A stretch of 64,000 nucleotides of DNA, taken from positions 227,527 through 291,526 of the forward strand of contig NZ_JYLM01000009.1 in the NCBI RefSeq assembly GCF_001439815.1, in the 5' to 3' direction. The notes beneath the pieces are model-generated. The model saw only the letters and a list, made by a program, of their open reading frames with translations, searched no databases and had not been told where the DNA came from. Each line of letters begins with the position of its first letter. Within the stretch, counting starts at the first letter, position 1. Shown one piece after another: positions 62,531 to 64,000 of the stretch. Origin of the DNA: Pseudomonas orientalis. GTDB lineage: Bacteria; Pseudomonadota; Gammaproteobacteria; Pseudomonadales; Pseudomonadaceae. The translations under genes were made by a program, and so were the position numbers.

Positions 62531-63613
62531 ATGAACCTGCGCACCTTCATCCGTAGCCACTGCCTTGACTGCGCCTTCGCTGCGAAGGCACTGACCCGAC
62601 TGCATAAGTCGCTCTCTTTCCTGGCCATGCACCTGGCCCGGCGAGGCTTCGACTCCACGTCCTGTCCGGCCACCCGTGACGAGGCCGCACTCGACCGTCG
62701 CATCAGTACGCTGTGCCCGGAGCTGGCCGCCAGTGTGTTCAGCCACGCCCGCGACGGCATCATCCTGGTCGACCCGTTCGGCCGCGTCATCGCCGTGAAC
62801 GAGGCCTTCAGCCGGCTCACCGGCTACGGGCGCGACGAAGTGCTGGGGCGAGCGTTGAACTCCCATCGCATGGTGCGTCGGCTGACGGCATTTTACGCGC
62901 CGATGAAGAATGCGCTGGATTTCCACGGACATTGGTCCGGTGAGGTCCAGAGCAGCCACAAGGATGGACGTCAGATGACCTCGCGCATCAGCGTCAGTGC
63001 GGTGCATGACCGTCACGGCAACGTTCAGCACTATGTGGTGCTGTTCAGCGACATGACGCAGATGAAGCAGCGCCTGCGGTTGCTGGAACGTGATGCCCGG
63101 TACGACGCGCTCACGCAACTGCCCAATCGGTTGCTGTTGGCCGAGCGGATGCGCCAGGCGCTGGGCAAGGCAAAGATTGAACAGCAGAAAGTGGCGATTG
63201 CGTTTATCGACCTTGATGGGTTCAAGGCGCTTAACGACAGTTACGGCCATGATTGGGGGGATCGGGTGTTGCAGATTGTCGCGGCGCGGATCAACGCGAC
63301 GTTGCGTGAAGGCGATACCCTGGCGCGGCTCGGTGGCGATGAGTTTGTAGCGGGGCTGGTGGGGTTGCAGGCAGTGGAAGACAGCGAGCCTTTGCTCCAG
63401 CGCATGTTGCAGGCGGCCAATGCGCCTATTCTGATTGGCACGCAGACGGTGGAGATTGCCGCGAGTATCGGCGTGGCGTTTTATCCGGAGCATGGGGCGC
63501 AGGTCGATGGGCTGATCAGCAAGGCGGATCAGGCGATGTACCTGTCGAAAAAGGCCGGCGGTAACCGTTTGGCGTTTTGCCCGGTGCGGTGTGTTTCGGC
63601 TATCGGGACATAG
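62531..63613 (+). CDS. PAS-GGDEF diguanylate cyclase
   Basis: A cyclase of 360 residues: an N-terminal region of about 65 residues with several cysteines, a PAS domain (about 70-190, DGIILVDPFGRVIAVNEAFS), and a GGDEF domain (about 200-350) with LARLGGDEFVAG intact. RxxD (REGD) stands five residues before GGDEF, so product inhibition is expected. The last 15 residues are unlike the family. It lies 166 bp after the response regulator on the same strand and may be part of the same signalling group. Confidence 0.92.
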   Translation: MNLRTFIRSHCLDCAFAAKALTRLHKSLSFLAMHLARRGFDSTSCPATRDEAALDRRISTLCPELAASVFSHARDGIILVDPFGRVIAVNEAFSRLTGYGRDEVLGRALNSHRMVRRLTAFYAPMKNALDFHGHWSGEVQSSHKDGRQMTSRISVSAVHDRHGNVQHYVVLFSDMTQMKQRLRLLERDARYDALTQLPNRLLLAERMRQALGKAKIEQQKVAIAFIDLDGFKALNDSYGHDWGDRVLQIVAARINATLREGDTLARLGGDEFVAGLVGLQAVEDSEPLLQRMLQAANAPILIGTQTVEIAASIGVAFYPEHGAQVDGLISKADQAMYLSKKAGGNRLAFCPVRCVSAIGT

Positions 63614-64000
63614 ATATCTACATAACTTTGGCGTGACGCCGAGCTTGCTCCCCGTTGGGCCAGCGTGGTTAACGGGACGCCTAAGATCAAAAGCAAAAGC
63701 GCGGCGGCCTTGGAGCCGACCGGCATCTTGTGCCGATCCCGGTCCAAATGTGGGAGGGGGCTTGCCCCCGATGGCGGCCTCAGGACCGACCAGAATGTTG
63801 GATCAGGCCGAGTACATATCCGTTGCTGCGGTAACGGCTGCTTAGGGTTCCGCTTTTACAGCGGCTCACTTTTGAAAAGCCGGAATGCCGGCCCAGTCAA
63901 AAGTAAGCAAAACGCTCTTGCCCCACCACTCGGCACCTCGCTTGGGCTCGGTGTGCCCGAACGCAGGCTTGAATCCGTGGGCCGCCGCAATGGGCCATCC
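63614..64000. repeat. Truncated second copy of the mosaic REP-bounded repeat
   Basis: Starting right after the cyclase stop, the sequence runs through fragments found at 41842-41880 and 42224-42260, then a REP (63745-63778), then about 235 bp closely resembling 41944-42170 up to the edge of the window (GGGCCGCCGCAATGGGCC...). It holds no convincing gene. Confidence 0.88.

Overview
This is a 64-kb piece of a GC-rich (roughly 60-63% by eye) gammaproteobacterial chromosome, best explained as a Pseudomonas of the P. fluorescens group. The evidence is the two classes of intergenic REP/REPIN palindromes (cores GTAGGAGCGAGCTTGCTCGC and GTGGGAGGGGGCTTGCCCCC), a LigD with phosphoesterase-ligase-polymerase order, a MexEF-OprN-type efflux operon, a bacterial phosphatidylcholine synthase, a PssA-type phosphatidylserine synthase and LpxO. 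Most of it is ordinary core or soft-core genome; there is no rRNA, no tRNA that I can see, no CRISPR array and no complete insertion sequence.

Layout. 0-4.5 kb: the end of a diguanylate cyclase, a hybrid sensor kinase, a secreted CAP-domain protein and a GNAT acetyltransferase. 4.5-10.9 kb: a nested REPIN, a TetR/quinone-reductase divergent pair, a stand-alone AroA with a small cysteine-rich partner, a UPF0149 protein, a dienoyl-CoA isomerase-like crotonase, NudC and a TauE/SafE permease. 11-15 kb: phosphatidylcholine synthase, an rRNA-methyltransferase-like protein, a DUF1289 protein and class Ia NrdB behind tandem NrdR boxes. 15-17.6 kb: a FecI/FecR pair without a receptor gene, a molbindin, and an unrecognised protein with a CNF1/CheD-like Cys-His pattern. 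17.7-26 kb: a MalY/PatB-type lyase, gamma-glutamyltransferase, exonuclease III, a nicotinamide-riboside uptake and phosphorylation pair (pnuC plus kinase), a chemoreceptor, UppP and a DUF1294 protein.

26-34 kb: a YjbR protein with its LysR neighbour, azoreductase, a secreted alpha/beta hydrolase, two MFS exporters flanking the ABC-F ATPase YbiT, and a candidate minus-strand small RNA. 34-41.7 kb: Wzz and LpxO (cell-surface polysaccharide and lipid A), the LigD/Ku end-joining pair, a small secreted protein and a PQQ-type sugar dehydrogenase. 41.7-42.4 kb is a mosaic REP-bounded repeat that reappears truncated at the right end of the window. 42.4-50.4 kb: TetR/DUF1348, PssA, the four-gene Fur-boxed efe iron-uptake operon and an AraC regulator. 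50.4-52.4 kb is an AT-rich insert with an MFS exporter and the frameshifted remains of what looks like a ThiF/E1-like peptide-modification protein. 52.5-60 kb: a MexEF-OprN-type efflux operon and a YcaD-like MFS protein. 60-64 kb: a three-PAS HWE kinase with a coupled single-domain response regulator and a PAS-GGDEF cyclase.

Functional themes are iron (fecIR, efeUOB plus a second imelysin protein), envelope lipids and polysaccharide (pcs, pssA, uppP, wzz, lpxO), nucleotide and NAD metabolism (nrdB, nudC, pnuC/kinase), DNA repair (xthA, ligD, ku) and sensory signalling. The items most worth following up are the Cys-His protein at 16.9-17.6 kb, the decayed modification-enzyme/exporter insert at 50.4-52.4 kb, the candidate sRNA near 33.8 kb and the REPIN-in-REPIN structures.
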